A stretch of 64,000 nt of DNA, taken from positions 124,001 to 188,000 of the forward strand of contig CAWDWB010000009.1 in assembly GCA_963805925.1 (NCBI GenBank). Direction: 5' to 3'. The notes below the pieces were generated by a model that searched no databases, had not been told where the DNA came from, and saw nothing but the letters and a program-made list of their open reading frames with translations. A program made the translations under genes and the position numbers. This DNA is from CAMPKL01 sp963805925 (lineage in GTDB: Bacteria > Acidobacteriota > Terriglobia > Bryobacterales > UBA6623). Shown here piece after piece: positions 1-9,426 of the stretch (position 1 is the stretch's first letter; every line of letters begins with the position of its first letter).

Positions 1-1
1 C

Positions 2-301
2 GCCGTCGAGATCGGCGAGGATAACTTGATCTGCTCGCAAGTCGGCATCGCCGGCTCCACAACATTAGGCAAGGGCTGCATTCTGGCGGGCCAGGTCGGC
101 GTCATCAATCATCTGACAATCGGCGACGGCGTGCTGATCACGGCGCAAACCGGAGTGGGTCACGACATCGAGTCCGGCCGCAAGATCTCTGGATCGCCGG
201 AATTGGACAACAGCCGATGGCTGCGCTGTACGGCGGTCTACAACCGGCTGCCGGAACTCGATCGCGACGTCCGTCGGCTGAAGAAGAAACTCGATTCCTA
301 G
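2..301 (+). CDS. lpxD: UDP-3-O-acylglucosamine N-acyltransferase, C-terminal part
   Basis: The gene is cut by the window start; the frame is open from base 2. LpxD transfers a 3-hydroxyacyl chain from acyl-ACP to UDP-3-O-acylglucosamine in lipid A synthesis at the inner membrane surface. What remains is a run of left-handed beta-helix hexapeptide repeats (for example 'GCILAGQVGVINHLTIGDG') followed by a helical C-terminus rich in Arg and Lys, as in LpxD. The 'AGSTTLGKG' and 'GQVGVINH' pieces fit LpxD better than LpxA, but without the N-terminal domain another hexapeptide acyltransferase is possible. Confidence 0.8.
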   Translation, partial: AVEIGEDNLICSQVGIAGSTTLGKGCILAGQVGVINHLTIGDGVLITAQTGVGHDIESGRKISGSPELDNSRWLRCTAVYNRLPELDRDVRRLKKKLDS

Positions 302-358
302 CCCGAGCCCGCGCGGCCCGCGATCGTCCTAAACTGGGGGACGCGCAGGCGTCGCCGT

Positions 359-994
359 ATGGGACTCTCGGAACCTACAACAGCGCTGACCGATCTTGTC
401 TTGGCATTGTTGGCGCTGGGCTTCTCGCTGCAGTTGATGCCCTATGCGCGGCGGCTGCGCCAAGAGTCGATCCGCGATTGGAGTCTGGCCTTTGGCGCTC
501 TCTCGATTGGCGCTTTCACTGGCGGCGTCTCGCACGGCTTCGCTCCACAACTCAGCGCAGCGGCCTACGCAGTCATCTGGCGCATCACGCTCTATTCGAT
601 CGGTTTCGCCTCCTACTACATGGTCGCCGGGACGGCGCGGGCGGCGCTGCGTCACAGGGTCGGGAGTTGGCTCATCGTCGTCGCCGCGGTGAAACTTGCC
701 GGCTATCTTTACTGGACAACCGTCCGGCCCACGTTCAGCCTGGCGGTCTATGACTACGTGCCCAACATGCTGGCGGTGCTCGTGATGGGCATGATGCTCA
801 AGAGGCGCCGCCGTGAACCGGCCGGGTGGTGGCTGGCCGCCGGAGTCGTCGTTTCGTTCTTCGCTGCCGGGGTTCAGTTAAGCGGTCTGACGCTGGCTGA
901 AAACTTCAACCACAACGATCTCTATCACGTGATCCAGATGGTCGCCTTGGTGATGTTCTACCGCGGGGCGTCCCGGCTGCAGGACATCCGCTAG
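359..994 (+). CDS. Conserved hypothetical integral membrane protein
   Basis: 211 residues with about seven hydrophobic segments (near residues 12-30, 46-60, 66-84, 100-118, 128-146, 156-172 and 187-202), so an inner-membrane protein. No catalytic motif or named family is recognised; the even spacing of helices resembles small 7-TM conserved hypotheticals. It begins 57 bases after lpxD on the same strand and could be cotranscribed with it. Its stop overlaps by 4 bases the stop of the facing GGDEF-EAL gene. Confidence 0.6.
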   Translation: MGLSEPTTALTDLVLALLALGFSLQLMPYARRLRQESIRDWSLAFGALSIGAFTGGVSHGFAPQLSAAAYAVIWRITLYSIGFASYYMVAGTARAALRHRVGSWLIVVAAVKLAGYLYWTTVRPTFSLAVYDYVPNMLAVLVMGMMLKRRRREPAGWWLAAGVVVSFFAAGVQLSGLTLAENFNHNDLYHVIQMVALVMFYRGASRLQDIR

Positions 995-3402
995 GTCGAT
1001 AGAATCTCAGCGATCGGCGACGGAAAGTCTTCCGCCCCCGCAGCCCTTTCGGGACGGTTCGCCGGTTGGCCGTTGGGACCTAGAATGAGCCCCTTGAAGT
1101 CGGCGTCGTGCTTGAGTTCCGCGAGTGTGATATCGGCGCGCAAGAGTTGACTAAAACTCTTCGGGTCCAACGGCTTGCTGGCCACGAAGCCTTGGATGCT
1201 GTCGCAGCCTTCGTCCTTGAGGAACTGCAGTTGTTCGTGTGACTCGACGCCCTCGGCCGTAACCGCCAGATCGAGGTTATGAGCCAACGAGATGAGGCCG
1301 CGGAGTACGGCGTCGGACTTGTCGTTCATCGTTAACCCAGTGACGAAAGAACGATCGATCTTGAGCGATTCGAAGTCGAACTGGCTCAGATAGCTCAGCG
1401 ACGAATAACCCGTGCCAAAATCGTCGATCGACACATGCACGCCGACTTTCCGTAGGTGCGCCAGCGATTTCTGGGCTTCGTCCAACCCTTCCATCAAGGC
1501 GGTCTCCGTCAGCTCCAACTCCAGCGTGTCCGGCTTGAGATGGAAGTCGCGCAGCGCGCGTTCGACGATTTGATTGAAGCGGCCGCCCTGCAACTGTTTG
1601 GCGGACAGGTTCACTGCCATTTTGATCGGTCTGAGACCAGCTTCGAGCCAAGCCGCGCTCTGCGCGCAACCCTTGCGCAGGGCCCACTCGCCGATGTTCT
1701 CGATAAGCCCCATCTCCTCGGCGATCGAAATGAAGTCACTGGGAGCGACGATCTCAACGTCAGACCGTCGCCAACGAAGCAGGGCCTCGGCGCCGACGAT
1801 GCGACCGTCACGCAGCGAGAAGACAGGCTGATAGTCAACGAGCAACTCGTCACGGTCGAGAGCGCCCGAAAGATCAGTTTGCAACTGACAAAGATGCATG
1901 GCGCGCGTGTACATCTCAGAATTAAAGATAGCCAGGCTGCCTTTGTTCGAGGTCTTGACGTGGTACATCGCCGTGTCGGCGTTACGCAGCATGTCATCCG
2001 CTTTCTCGATGCGCGAGTTTGAGAAGGCGATGCCGATACTGCCGCCGCTGACGACCTCCTGACTGCCGATTTGGAACGGCTGCTGCAGAGCGTCGCGGAT
2101 GCGTTTGGCGACGTTGATCGCGTCTTCCTTGTCGCGCAGATTATCGAGTAGGGCGACGAACTCGTCGCCGCCGAAGCGGGCCACGAGATCGCCTTGGCGC
2201 TGGCAGCCGGTAAGCCGCTTGGCGACCGAGGCGAGCAGCTGATCGCCGACCATGTGACCCATTGAGTCGTTGATGATCTTGAAGCGATCCAGGTCCAGGA
2301 AGACGACGGCGAACAGGGTGCCGGGATTACTTCTAAGTTTTTCAACGGCCCGCTCCAGGCGCACCATGAAGGCGCGCCGATTAGGTAGGCCGGTGAGCTT
2401 GTCGTTGAGGGCTTCGTTAATGATCCGCGCTTCGGTGTTGACCAACTCCGAGACGTCGCTTTGCACTCCCGCAATGGCCACCGGCTGGCCCCGCTCATCG
2501 CGTTCAGCGGCTCCGCGAACGAGGGCCCAGCGGTAGGTGCCGTCGCGATGCTGAATGCGATAGTCGCACTCGAACTGCGGCGTGTTTCCATACAAATGCG
2601 CCGCCAAAGCTTGCCGTAGATCGCCGAGGTAGTAAGGGTGGACGCGGGTAAACCAGTCGTCCGGATCGTCTTTGATGTCCGCCGCCGTGAAGCCCAGCAT
2701 CGAGGCCCAATGCTCGGAGACGAAGAGCTTGTCTGTCTTCAGGTCCCAATGCCAATAGCCGACTTGTCCCCCGGCCAAGGCCTGGGTCAAACGGGCTTTC
2801 TCCATCGACACGATGGCCTGCGCAGCTTCAGCTGCGCTGGCCTCTTCCAGCTCTTTCTCGTGCCGCGATTGGCGTAGTTTCACATACAACCTGCCGATCA
2901 CGGCGGCAGCTACGAGCGAGAAGGCGCTCGCCGTGAGTTCCACCGAGTTCAGCCTGGAATATGCGGCCAGCAACCAACTCGGAATCAGCGCGGCCGCAAG
3001 TGCGACAAACCAAGCCGGAGTCACAAACACGACTGGGGCCATCAACAATAGGCCAACAGCAGGGGCCGCCTCTAGCGGATGGCCGCTGACCTGCATGCGG
3101 ACCGCCGTCCCGGCGAAGATGAACAATGCCACTCCGAATGCGCAGGGCTCTAGCCAAGGCGCAGGAAGCCGGTCGGCGCGAACAAGACTGAATAAACGCC
3201 ACAGCAGCACCAGCGCGGCCACGTCGGCAACGGCCATACCCGGTACGTTGATCAGCGAGAGGCCGCCGCGAACGATAAGCCCAACGGCAATGACTGCGGC
3301 TACAGCAGCCAGCCGGTTCTTGAACCGCTCGTGGTCCGCCAGCTCATCTGCGCCGCGGTCCGGAGCGGCTATTTGCGCCGCAGCTTGGCTGGAGCCCGTC
3401 AT
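991..3402 (-). CDS. Membrane PAS-GGDEF-EAL cyclic-di-GMP signalling protein
   Basis: 803 residues. Residues 29-172 hold about six transmembrane helices, followed by a short coiled linker, a PAS/PAC sensor (about 205-320), a GGDEF domain and an EAL domain. The cyclase signature GGDEF is intact at 411-415, and an inhibitory I-site RxxD (RQGD, 402-405) sits exactly five residues before it. The EAL signature is present (EALLRW, 539-544), as are the downstream metal and catalytic pieces 'VNLSAKQL', 'ELTETAL', 'IDDFGTGYSSL' and 'AEGVES'. Both diguanylate cyclase and phosphodiesterase activities therefore look possible; which one dominates cannot be read from sequence. It is probably a monocistronic signal-sensing protein. 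Confidence 0.93.
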   Translation of the reverse strand: MTGSSQAAAQIAAPDRGADELADHERFKNRLAAVAAVIAVGLIVRGGLSLINVPGMAVADVAALVLLWRLFSLVRADRLPAPWLEPCAFGVALFIFAGTAVRMQVSGHPLEAAPAVGLLLMAPVVFVTPAWFVALAAALIPSWLLAAYSRLNSVELTASAFSLVAAAVIGRLYVKLRQSRHEKELEEASAAEAAQAIVSMEKARLTQALAGGQVGYWHWDLKTDKLFVSEHWASMLGFTAADIKDDPDDWFTRVHPYYLGDLRQALAAHLYGNTPQFECDYRIQHRDGTYRWALVRGAAERDERGQPVAIAGVQSDVSELVNTEARIINEALNDKLTGLPNRRAFMVRLERAVEKLRSNPGTLFAVVFLDLDRFKIINDSMGHMVGDQLLASVAKRLTGCQRQGDLVARFGGDEFVALLDNLRDKEDAINVAKRIRDALQQPFQIGSQEVVSGGSIGIAFSNSRIEKADDMLRNADTAMYHVKTSNKGSLAIFNSEMYTRAMHLCQLQTDLSGALDRDELLVDYQPVFSLRDGRIVGAEALLRWRRSDVEIVAPSDFISIAEEMGLIENIGEWALRKGCAQSAAWLEAGLRPIKMAVNLSAKQLQGGRFNQIVERALRDFHLKPDTLELELTETALMEGLDEAQKSLAHLRKVGVHVSIDDFGTGYSSLSYLSQFDFESLKIDRSFVTGLTMNDKSDAVLRGLISLAHNLDLAVTAEGVESHEQLQFLKDEGCDSIQGFVASKPLDPKSFSQLLRADITLAELKHDADFKGLILGPNGQPANRPERAAGAEDFPSPIAEILST

Positions 3403-3504
3403 TGTTCCTGATTACATCACGGGGCAAGGCTTGCGGCCTATAGAATGACCCACCCAGAAGAGGCAGAACTTGGGTAATGAATGCTGCTCGGGTCTTCCAC
3501 TTAG

Positions 3505-4314
3505 TCACCCTCGATCGGCGTCGATCAGCCGAGCGCCCAACGACCCTGCCGCCAGGTTCGATCGATCTTCTAGGCTTTCCTCAAGCGTCAGCTGGACACA
3601 CATCTCGATCGACGCTTCAATCACGTCTCGAATCGCCCCGCCGTGAACGTGACCAGTGACGGCATCATTCTGCATGACCTGACCCGGGGCCCAGGTTTCC
3701 GTCTTGATCTCACGGTCTCGCAGGGCGCAGAGCCAACGATCCCGCGGGGACGCCTGCCTCGTGGTCGAGGCGGAAAGAGGAGGCGTGTATCCGGGCCATT
3801 CGACCAACATACGCCCCGCCGTGTTGGCTAACTCGGTAAACTTCTTTTCGATGCGCGCTTCCTCGTAGGACCCGGAAATACGCCAGGACTCGGCCGCCTC
3901 GCTGTACGTACTCGTTCGCTCCCAGGTCGCATCCAGATCTGCTCCGAACTCCAATATTTCGCGGAAGTCTGTTTCTAACCGCCGCCACACCGAAGTGGCG
4001 CCTGGCGTCGTACTCGTAGCACTGGACTGTCTGGGAGCGGCCCGCCGTTCGCCTTTTTCGGCTGTCGACTTTGTCCAATCGAATCCGCCTGGCGGCACTT
4101 CGGACTGGAGACTCGGCGACTGATTGACTCCCATTTCGAATACCCAAGAGATTCCTATGGCCACGGCGCCGGGGACGGCGATCCAATAGGGCGAGAACGG
4201 CAGCGCTTGCGGGTTGGCCGTCACACCCCACATCGATGCGACCAGGTTGAGCCACGCCGGCGACGTCCCCACCAGGATGGCCGAGAGCAATACAATCAGA
4301 GACCGTAAGACCAT
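3505..4314 (-). CDS. Hypothetical membrane-anchored protein
   Basis: 269 residues. Two hydrophobic segments lie near the N-terminus (about residues 4-29 and 42-62). A soluble region follows, beginning with a low-complexity Ser/Thr/Ala stretch around residue 95, then an alpha/beta-looking domain containing 'LVEWPGYTPP'. No family is recognised. It stands alone between the GGDEF-EAL gene (same strand, downstream) and the divergent phhB. The reading frame has the expected third-position GC bias, so it is likely real. Confidence 0.5.
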   Translation of the reverse strand: MVLRSLIVLLSAILVGTSPAWLNLVASMWGVTANPQALPFSPYWIAVPGAVAIGISWVFEMGVNQSPSLQSEVPPGGFDWTKSTAEKGERRAAPRQSSATSTTPGATSVWRRLETDFREILEFGADLDATWERTSTYSEAAESWRISGSYEEARIEKKFTELANTAGRMLVEWPGYTPPLSASTTRQASPRDRWLCALRDREIKTETWAPGQVMQNDAVTGHVHGGAIRDVIEASIEMCVQLTLEESLEDRSNLAAGSLGARLIDADRG

Positions 4315-4445
4315 GAAGTTATACGGGTAGAGATTACTCCGCCGGGGACAGGTCGGTCCCTCAGCAAATTACCCTAGTTGTTCGTCTTGGGGCGCGGCGA
4401 AAGGCCTCGTCACGGCGCCGCAACGACGCCGCGCTAGAATGCAGT

Positions 4446-4739
4446 ATGCCTGTCAAACTCTCCACGGTTGAGGTCCAGAGTGCGCTCGCGGACCTGCCTG
4501 GCTGGAAATTATCCGGCGGCAAGCTGCATCGCGAGTACCGATTTGACGATTTCACGTTGGCATTCGGCTTCATGGCGGCTTCCGCTACTGTTATCCAAGC
4601 GATGAATCATCACCCGGAATGGTCCAATGTTTACGGCACAGTCGTCGTGGACCTCACGACACACGACGCGGGCGGAATCACCAAGAACGACCTGGATCTG
4701 GCCGCGACGCTTGAGCGTTTGGCGCAGAGACTTCTTTGA
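4446..4739 (+). CDS. phhB: 4a-hydroxytetrahydrobiopterin dehydratase (pterin carbinolamine dehydratase)
   Basis: 97 residues, the normal length of the PCD/DCoH family. It dehydrates the 4a-carbinolamine formed when pterin-dependent hydroxylases act, regenerating the cofactor. The family signature is clear: 'NHHPEWSNVY' followed by 'VVVDLTTHDAGGIT', with the paired active-site histidines. The start ATG at 4446 is the only one consistent with the fold. No pterin-dependent hydroxylase lies nearby; pyk follows 84 bases downstream on the same strand. In bacteria without phenylalanine hydroxylase these proteins may act in molybdopterin-related or other roles. Confidence 0.93.
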   Translation: MPVKLSTVEVQSALADLPGWKLSGGKLHREYRFDDFTLAFGFMAASATVIQAMNHHPEWSNVYGTVVVDLTTHDAGGITKNDLDLAATLERLAQRLL

Positions 4740-4823
4740 GCGCTCCTCTATCGGCGCCTCGTTCGCCTCCGATTTCACTGTTTAGCGGGCCTGCTCGGCT
4801 GACGGGAACAGCAATTCACGTTC

Positions 4824-6245
4824 ATGCGTAAGACCAAAATACTTTGTACTCTCGGGCCGGCGTGCGACACCCCCGAAATGATCGCGGCGCTCTTGGACGC
4901 GGGGATGAATGCCGTACGGCTGAACTTCTCCCATGGAACCCACGAGCAACACGCCGCCAGCGTGGCCCGCGTTCGCTCCGCAGCCAAAGAAAGGGACCGC
5001 GGCGTACCGATCGTCGCTGATATGCAGGGCCCTAAGGTCAGGACCGGAAAACTAGAGGGAGGCAAGGCCGTACCGCTCTATGAGGGCCAGGAGTTGACGC
5101 TGACGCCCGAGGAGATTCTCGGTACCGCCGACCGCGTCTCCATCGACTACGACGCACTGGCTCAAGACGTGGTACCAGGACATCGCGTGCTCCTCGCCGA
5201 CGGCGCAGTCCAACTCGACGTGGTCCGGCTGGAAGGAGATGACGTCGTCTGCCGCGTCATGAACGACGGCGAACTCGGACAACGCAAAGGCGTCAACGTA
5301 CCCGGCGCTAATATGTCCGTGCCGTCGATCACGGAAAAGGACAAGGAAGACCTGCGCTTCGCACTCTCGCAAGGCGTCGAGTACATCGCTCAGTCCTTCG
5401 TGAGGACGGCGAAGGACGTCCAACTCGCCAAAAATCTAATCGGCTGGGCGGACTCGTCCGCGAAAGTCATTGCCAAGATCGAGAAGCCCCAGGCGCTCGA
5501 CGATTTGGAAGCCATTCTCGAAGTTGCCGACGGAGTCATGGTGGCGCGCGGCGATCTGGGCGTCGAACTCAACCCTTGGCAGGTGCCCATCGCGCAGAAA
5601 CAGATCATCGAGGCCGCCGCCCGCTGGCGCAAACCGGTGATTACCGCCACGCAGATGCTTGAAAGCATGATCAGCAGCCCGACGCCGACGCGCGCCGAGG
5701 CCAGCGACGTGGCCAATGCCGTATTCGACGGCTCTGACGCCTTAATGCTGTCGGCCGAAACCGCGGCAGGGAAATTCCCCATTGAGGCCGTCAAGATGAT
5801 GGCCCAAATCATCAAGACCGCCGAGGCGCATTCGAAGGGCGCCAACCTCGACCTTGGACCGACGCCCCGCCCCGAAGAAGAATTCTCCGTCGAGGTCGCC
5901 CATAGTGCGGCTCGACTAGCCGAGAAACTCGGCGCACGCTACATCGTGGTCTACACCGAAACGGGATACTCGGCGCAACTCGTCTCCAAGCACCACCCCA
6001 GTTGCTCGATCGCCGCGTTTTCCCGAAATCTCGATGTCTGCCGGCGCCTCAAATTGCTGTGGGGCGTACGCTCCAAGCAGATCCGCGATGTGACCGAGCT
6101 CGACGAGCTGGTTCTGTTGGTCGACTCGATGTTGCGGGAGTACAAGTGGGTCGTGCCGGGCGACCTGATTGTTCTGGTCGCGGGAACTCCCCTGACCGTG
6201 GGTGGCCACACGGATCTCATCAAACTCCACCGCATCGGTTCGTAA
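4824..6245 (+). CDS. pyk: Pyruvate kinase
   Basis: 473 residues, full length. It converts phosphoenolpyruvate and ADP to pyruvate and ATP in the last step of glycolysis, in the cytosol. Visible landmarks are the N-terminal 'TKILCTLGPA', 'RLNFSHGTHEQH' (substrate loop), 'KIEKPQALDD' with the catalytic Lys-Glu, 'VMVARGDLGVE' (metal site) and 'PVITATQMLESM' (the K-type signature), then the C-terminal allosteric domain. The small helical ORF at 6248 begins only 2 bases after the stop, so the two are probably cotranslated. Confidence 0.97.
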   Translation: MRKTKILCTLGPACDTPEMIAALLDAGMNAVRLNFSHGTHEQHAASVARVRSAAKERDRGVPIVADMQGPKVRTGKLEGGKAVPLYEGQELTLTPEEILGTADRVSIDYDALAQDVVPGHRVLLADGAVQLDVVRLEGDDVVCRVMNDGELGQRKGVNVPGANMSVPSITEKDKEDLRFALSQGVEYIAQSFVRTAKDVQLAKNLIGWADSSAKVIAKIEKPQALDDLEAILEVADGVMVARGDLGVELNPWQVPIAQKQIIEAAARWRKPVITATQMLESMISSPTPTRAEASDVANAVFDGSDALMLSAETAAGKFPIEAVKMMAQIIKTAEAHSKGANLDLGPTPRPEEEFSVEVAHSAARLAEKLGARYIVVYTETGYSAQLVSKHHPSCSIAAFSRNLDVCRRLKLLWGVRSKQIRDVTELDELVLLVDSMLREYKWVVPGDLIVLVAGTPLTVGGHTDLIKLHRIGS

Positions 6246-6247
6246 CC

Positions 6248-6544
6248 ATGAAGTTCACGGCGCCGGACCCTGCGTCAGCCTTGATCCAAGAAGCTCTGCA
6301 GCATCGCAACAGGCGGCGACAACGCCGCCGCAAGGCGCTATTGGAGCGTGCCGTCGAAGAAGCCGAGAGCGCCAACGCCCGTGTCCAAGCCTATATCGAG
6401 CTAGGCAAGGTCCTCGACACGCTCGGCAAACGGCAGTCGGCACAGTCGTGCTTCCGCCGGGTCATGTCCTTGACCGACGATTGGCGCTTCCGCGACGAGG
6501 CGCGAAGGCTATTTAGAAAGCACTCAAGCAGGGGAACGGTCTAG
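6248..6544 (+). CDS. Small TPR-like helical protein
   Basis: 98 residues, starting two bases after the pyk stop, so likely translationally coupled. It is almost entirely helical and very basic near the N-terminus ('HRNRRRQRRRKALLERA'). A pattern follows that resembles one TPR unit ('AYIELGKVLDTLGKRQSA', about residues 40-57) and part of a second. No enzyme motif is present. Function unknown; a protein-protein adaptor is a guess. Its last 21 bases overlap the end of the facing phosphatase gene. Confidence 0.6.
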   Translation: MKFTAPDPASALIQEALQHRNRRRQRRRKALLERAVEEAESANARVQAYIELGKVLDTLGKRQSAQSCFRRVMSLTDDWRFRDEARRLFRKHSSRGTV

Positions 6545-8335
6545 TTCGCGCCGGTAGCGGCGGCAGCCGTAGAGCGATTGAAATTCGCGGTAAGAGATGC
6601 CTTGTCTCACGATGCTGGGGCCAAGTTCATGGACCTGGTCCTCAATCGTCCAGTGAAGAACCGTCCGGCTTTCAGGAAGGTAGGAGTACTTTTCGGCGCT
6701 TCGGAGCACCGAGATAGCTGGGCCGCCATAAGGTTGAACAAAGACCTCGCAGGACTCGTGTTCCGCCGTTTCCCTGCCCTCCAGCAGCCCCGCAAAGGAG
6801 TTTCCGCCTTTCGCCAGTCCAAGCAGTTCCAGGGCCGTACCTTGGATGTCCGATTGCGCGACGACTGCGTCCCGCTTGATCCCTATGACGCGCTCGCGCG
6901 AACCCTTCGCCGTCGGAGCCACGTAGAGCAGAGGCGTCAAAAAGGCTTCCAGGCTCATCCGCTCGTTCTCGCCCGCGCCATCGACCCCCAGCGGCCAAGA
7001 ATGGTCGCCGAAAACGAACAGGTGCGTGTTGGCCGCGGCGTAGTTCGAATACTCATCCCAGAACTTCGCCAGGCAGGCGTCCTGCTCGCTCAACGAATTG
7101 AGGTACGATTCAAAATCGTTCGAAGGGTCCTCTATCACGTGTACCGCTTTCTTCTTCCGATCGGGAGAAAAAGGAAAGTGGTGCCGGCTAACTGCTATAT
7201 AAACAAATAACCTTTTGGGCTCCGGATAGCGTTCGCGCAAATAGTCAAAAATGCGTCCGTAGAAGTTGCATTCCTCAAAGCCCCAATCCCCCACCGGGTC
7301 GTCCGGCCGGAGAACGTCGTCTCCCAGTAGTTCGTCGAATCCTTTGCTCTTGACGAAACCGCTCAAACCGTGAAATTCCAGATCGGGAAAACCGCTGAAA
7401 TAGATGCTGGTGTAGCCCGCCGCGCCAAGCGTCTCAGATAAGCAAGGACCGCGGATCTCCGCTGGATGAAAGGTCATCGGCGAACCGACATTGCCCGTCG
7501 TGCCGCAAATGACTGTCGCCAGAGCCCGGCTCGTTTGCATTCCGTTGCCCAAAAAATAGGGGAACAGCAACCCATGTTGAGACAGCTTGACCAGTTCCGG
7601 CATGTACTGGCCGTCGTATTTGCGGCCTCCGACGCTCGCACGGCCGAAGCCGGCCATCGCGTTGACGCTTTCCATCTGAAGGAAGATCAGGTTCTCGCCC
7701 GTTCCTCGCCGGCCTGGCTCCAGCACAACCGGCTGCGTTAGGGGCACGATCACCGACCCTTGCATCGCAACCTCCGCCAAATCGAAAACTGCCGGCGAGA
7801 CGTAGCCGACCGGGCGCGGCTCAATCAACATCGCCGCGCTGAGTCCTACGAGCACCGCGCCTGGCCGCAAACGAAAGCCCCAAGGGAGGCCTTCTACAAC
7901 ACGCCACAGCGTTTTCTGCATCGCCAACGTGCCTGCTGCCACCAGCGAGATCGCCAGTAACACCCGCCAGTTGAACGTGCGCTGCAACGTAGAAGCAACA
8001 TCCGGCAGCGAGTCGAGGGCGAAGCGCAGATCGAAGACCATGCCGGTATACAGGCGATAACCGATCATCAAATACACTGCGGCGTAGTAAGCGCTGGCAG
8101 CCCAAGTCAGCCAATAGATAATCCGAGTTTTTCGGCGCGCGCGCAGCATGGCGCTGGCGGTCAACAGCCACGCAAAAACGTAGGCCTGGTTCACCGAGAT
8201 CGTGGCTATAGGATTAGTTAGCGGTCCGGTCTGTCGAAAGGCGAAGACCGGAATCAGGAAGCAAAAAAGAAAGCTAGCCAGAAGCGCCGCCCCAACGCCG
8301 TATTCAGCCCATGCACCCTTGTCCACGCGACCCAT
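6524..8335 (-). CDS. LTA-synthase-like membrane sulfatase/phosphoglycerol transferase
   Basis: 603 residues. The N-terminal 200 residues contain about five transmembrane helices; the rest is a periplasmic alkaline-phosphatase-superfamily domain. Metal and catalytic features of the LtaS/MdoB group are visible: Glu222 in 'LQMESVN', the nucleophile-type Thr268 in 'GNGMQTSRA', and the metal-binding 'FGDHSWP' around residue 445. Relatives move phosphoglycerol or phosphoethanolamine onto envelope glycans. In a diderm acidobacterium the substrate is more likely a periplasmic glucan or a lipid head group than teichoic acid. It lies just downstream of korB on the same strand. Confidence 0.82.
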   Translation of the reverse strand: MGRVDKGAWAEYGVGAALLASFLFCFLIPVFAFRQTGPLTNPIATISVNQAYVFAWLLTASAMLRARRKTRIIYWLTWAASAYYAAVYLMIGYRLYTGMVFDLRFALDSLPDVASTLQRTFNWRVLLAISLVAAGTLAMQKTLWRVVEGLPWGFRLRPGAVLVGLSAAMLIEPRPVGYVSPAVFDLAEVAMQGSVIVPLTQPVVLEPGRRGTGENLIFLQMESVNAMAGFGRASVGGRKYDGQYMPELVKLSQHGLLFPYFLGNGMQTSRALATVICGTTGNVGSPMTFHPAEIRGPCLSETLGAAGYTSIYFSGFPDLEFHGLSGFVKSKGFDELLGDDVLRPDDPVGDWGFEECNFYGRIFDYLRERYPEPKRLFVYIAVSRHHFPFSPDRKKKAVHVIEDPSNDFESYLNSLSEQDACLAKFWDEYSNYAAANTHLFVFGDHSWPLGVDGAGENERMSLEAFLTPLLYVAPTAKGSRERVIGIKRDAVVAQSDIQGTALELLGLAKGGNSFAGLLEGRETAEHESCEVFVQPYGGPAISVLRSAEKYSYLPESRTVLHWTIEDQVHELGPSIVRQGISYREFQSLYGCRRYRRELDRSPA

Positions 8336-8385
8336 ATCCGCGCGATTCTATCACAGCGCTCCAGCGCTCCCCGGGGTTCGTGCGG

Positions 8386-9426
8386 CTACGTAAGCTCTTC
8401 CATCACTTCGTCGAGCGCCGATTTCGGCGGACGCACTTTGTCCGCAGGCAAAGTACCCAACGGCTCATCGTCAAGATTCAGCATGTCGATGAAGGTCGGC
8501 CGCTCCGTGTCGACGTAGAAGACTCCGGTGAGCAGATGGCCCTCTTCGCCGGAACGCTCGATCAACTCAATCGCCTTGACGCGATCGCTGGGATCGTAGT
8601 CCTGCTCAACGCGCTTCAGCAGCAGCTTGGAACCGTCGTGCATCGTCACTTCGCGCACTTCGCCCGGCGTCTGTTCCTCTGCGAGATGAATCTCGTCAAA
8701 GAACGGCACGAAGCCGACGTCCTGCAAATTCTCTTGCTTCTCGCGGACGTACTCGTAGCTCTTGGTCGAGCCTTGGTGGTCGTTGAAGGTCACGCAAGGC
8801 GAGATCACATCAATGACTGCCGTGCCCCGGTGTGCCATTGCGCCCAGCATAATTGCCTGGAGCTGCTTCTTGTCGCCGGAGAATGAGCGCGCAACGTACG
8901 TCGCTCCCAACTGTACGGCAAGGGAGCAAGTATCGATCGGCGGCAGTTCGTTGACGACGCCGGTTTTCAGCCGCGAGCCGAGATCGGCCGTGGCCGAGAA
9001 CTGTCCCTTGGTCAGACCGTAGCAGCCGTTGTCTTCGATGATGTAGATCATCGGCAAGTTGCGGCGCAGCACGTGTACGTACTGGCCAATGCCGATCGAA
9101 GCCGTGTCGCCGTCGCCGGTGACGCCCAAAGCAGTCAGCGTACGATTCGCCAACAGCGCGCCGGTGGTGACCGAGGGCATGCGGCCATGCACGGAGTTGA
9201 AGCCGTGAGACGCGCCGAGGAAGTAAGCCGGCGATTTGGACGAGCAGCCGATGCCGCTCATCTTGATCACTTGCGTTTGATCGACGCCCATTTCCCAGAA
9301 GCACTCAACGATGCGCTGCGAGATCGAGTTATGACCGCAACCGGCGCAAAGCGTAGTCGTGCCTCCGCGATATTCGAGTACGGGAAGCCCTAGGCGATTG
9401 ACTTTGGGTGCGGCGACAGCGCTCAT
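8386..9426 (-). CDS. korB: 2-oxoacid:ferredoxin oxidoreductase, beta subunit
   Basis: 346 residues. This is the thiamine-diphosphate-binding half of a 2-oxoglutarate (or other 2-oxoacid) ferredoxin oxidoreductase. The TPP motif 'GDGDTASIG' with a downstream Asn is near residue 100. Cys motifs for the single Fe4S4 cluster are visible ('LCAGCGHNS' and 'GIGCSS', plus a later Cys). The start codon overlaps the stop of korA by 4 bases (ATGA), so the pair is translationally coupled and forms one enzyme. The substrate (2-oxoglutarate, pyruvate or a branched-chain oxoacid) cannot be fixed from sequence alone; the architecture favours the Kor type. Confidence 0.92.
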   Translation of the reverse strand: MSAVAAPKVNRLGLPVLEYRGGTTTLCAGCGHNSISQRIVECFWEMGVDQTQVIKMSGIGCSSKSPAYFLGASHGFNSVHGRMPSVTTGALLANRTLTALGVTGDGDTASIGIGQYVHVLRRNLPMIYIIEDNGCYGLTKGQFSATADLGSRLKTGVVNELPPIDTCSLAVQLGATYVARSFSGDKKQLQAIMLGAMAHRGTAVIDVISPCVTFNDHQGSTKSYEYVREKQENLQDVGFVPFFDEIHLAEEQTPGEVREVTMHDGSKLLLKRVEQDYDPSDRVKAIELIERSGEEGHLLTGVFYVDTERPTFIDMLNLDDEPLGTLPADKVRPPKSALDEVMEELT

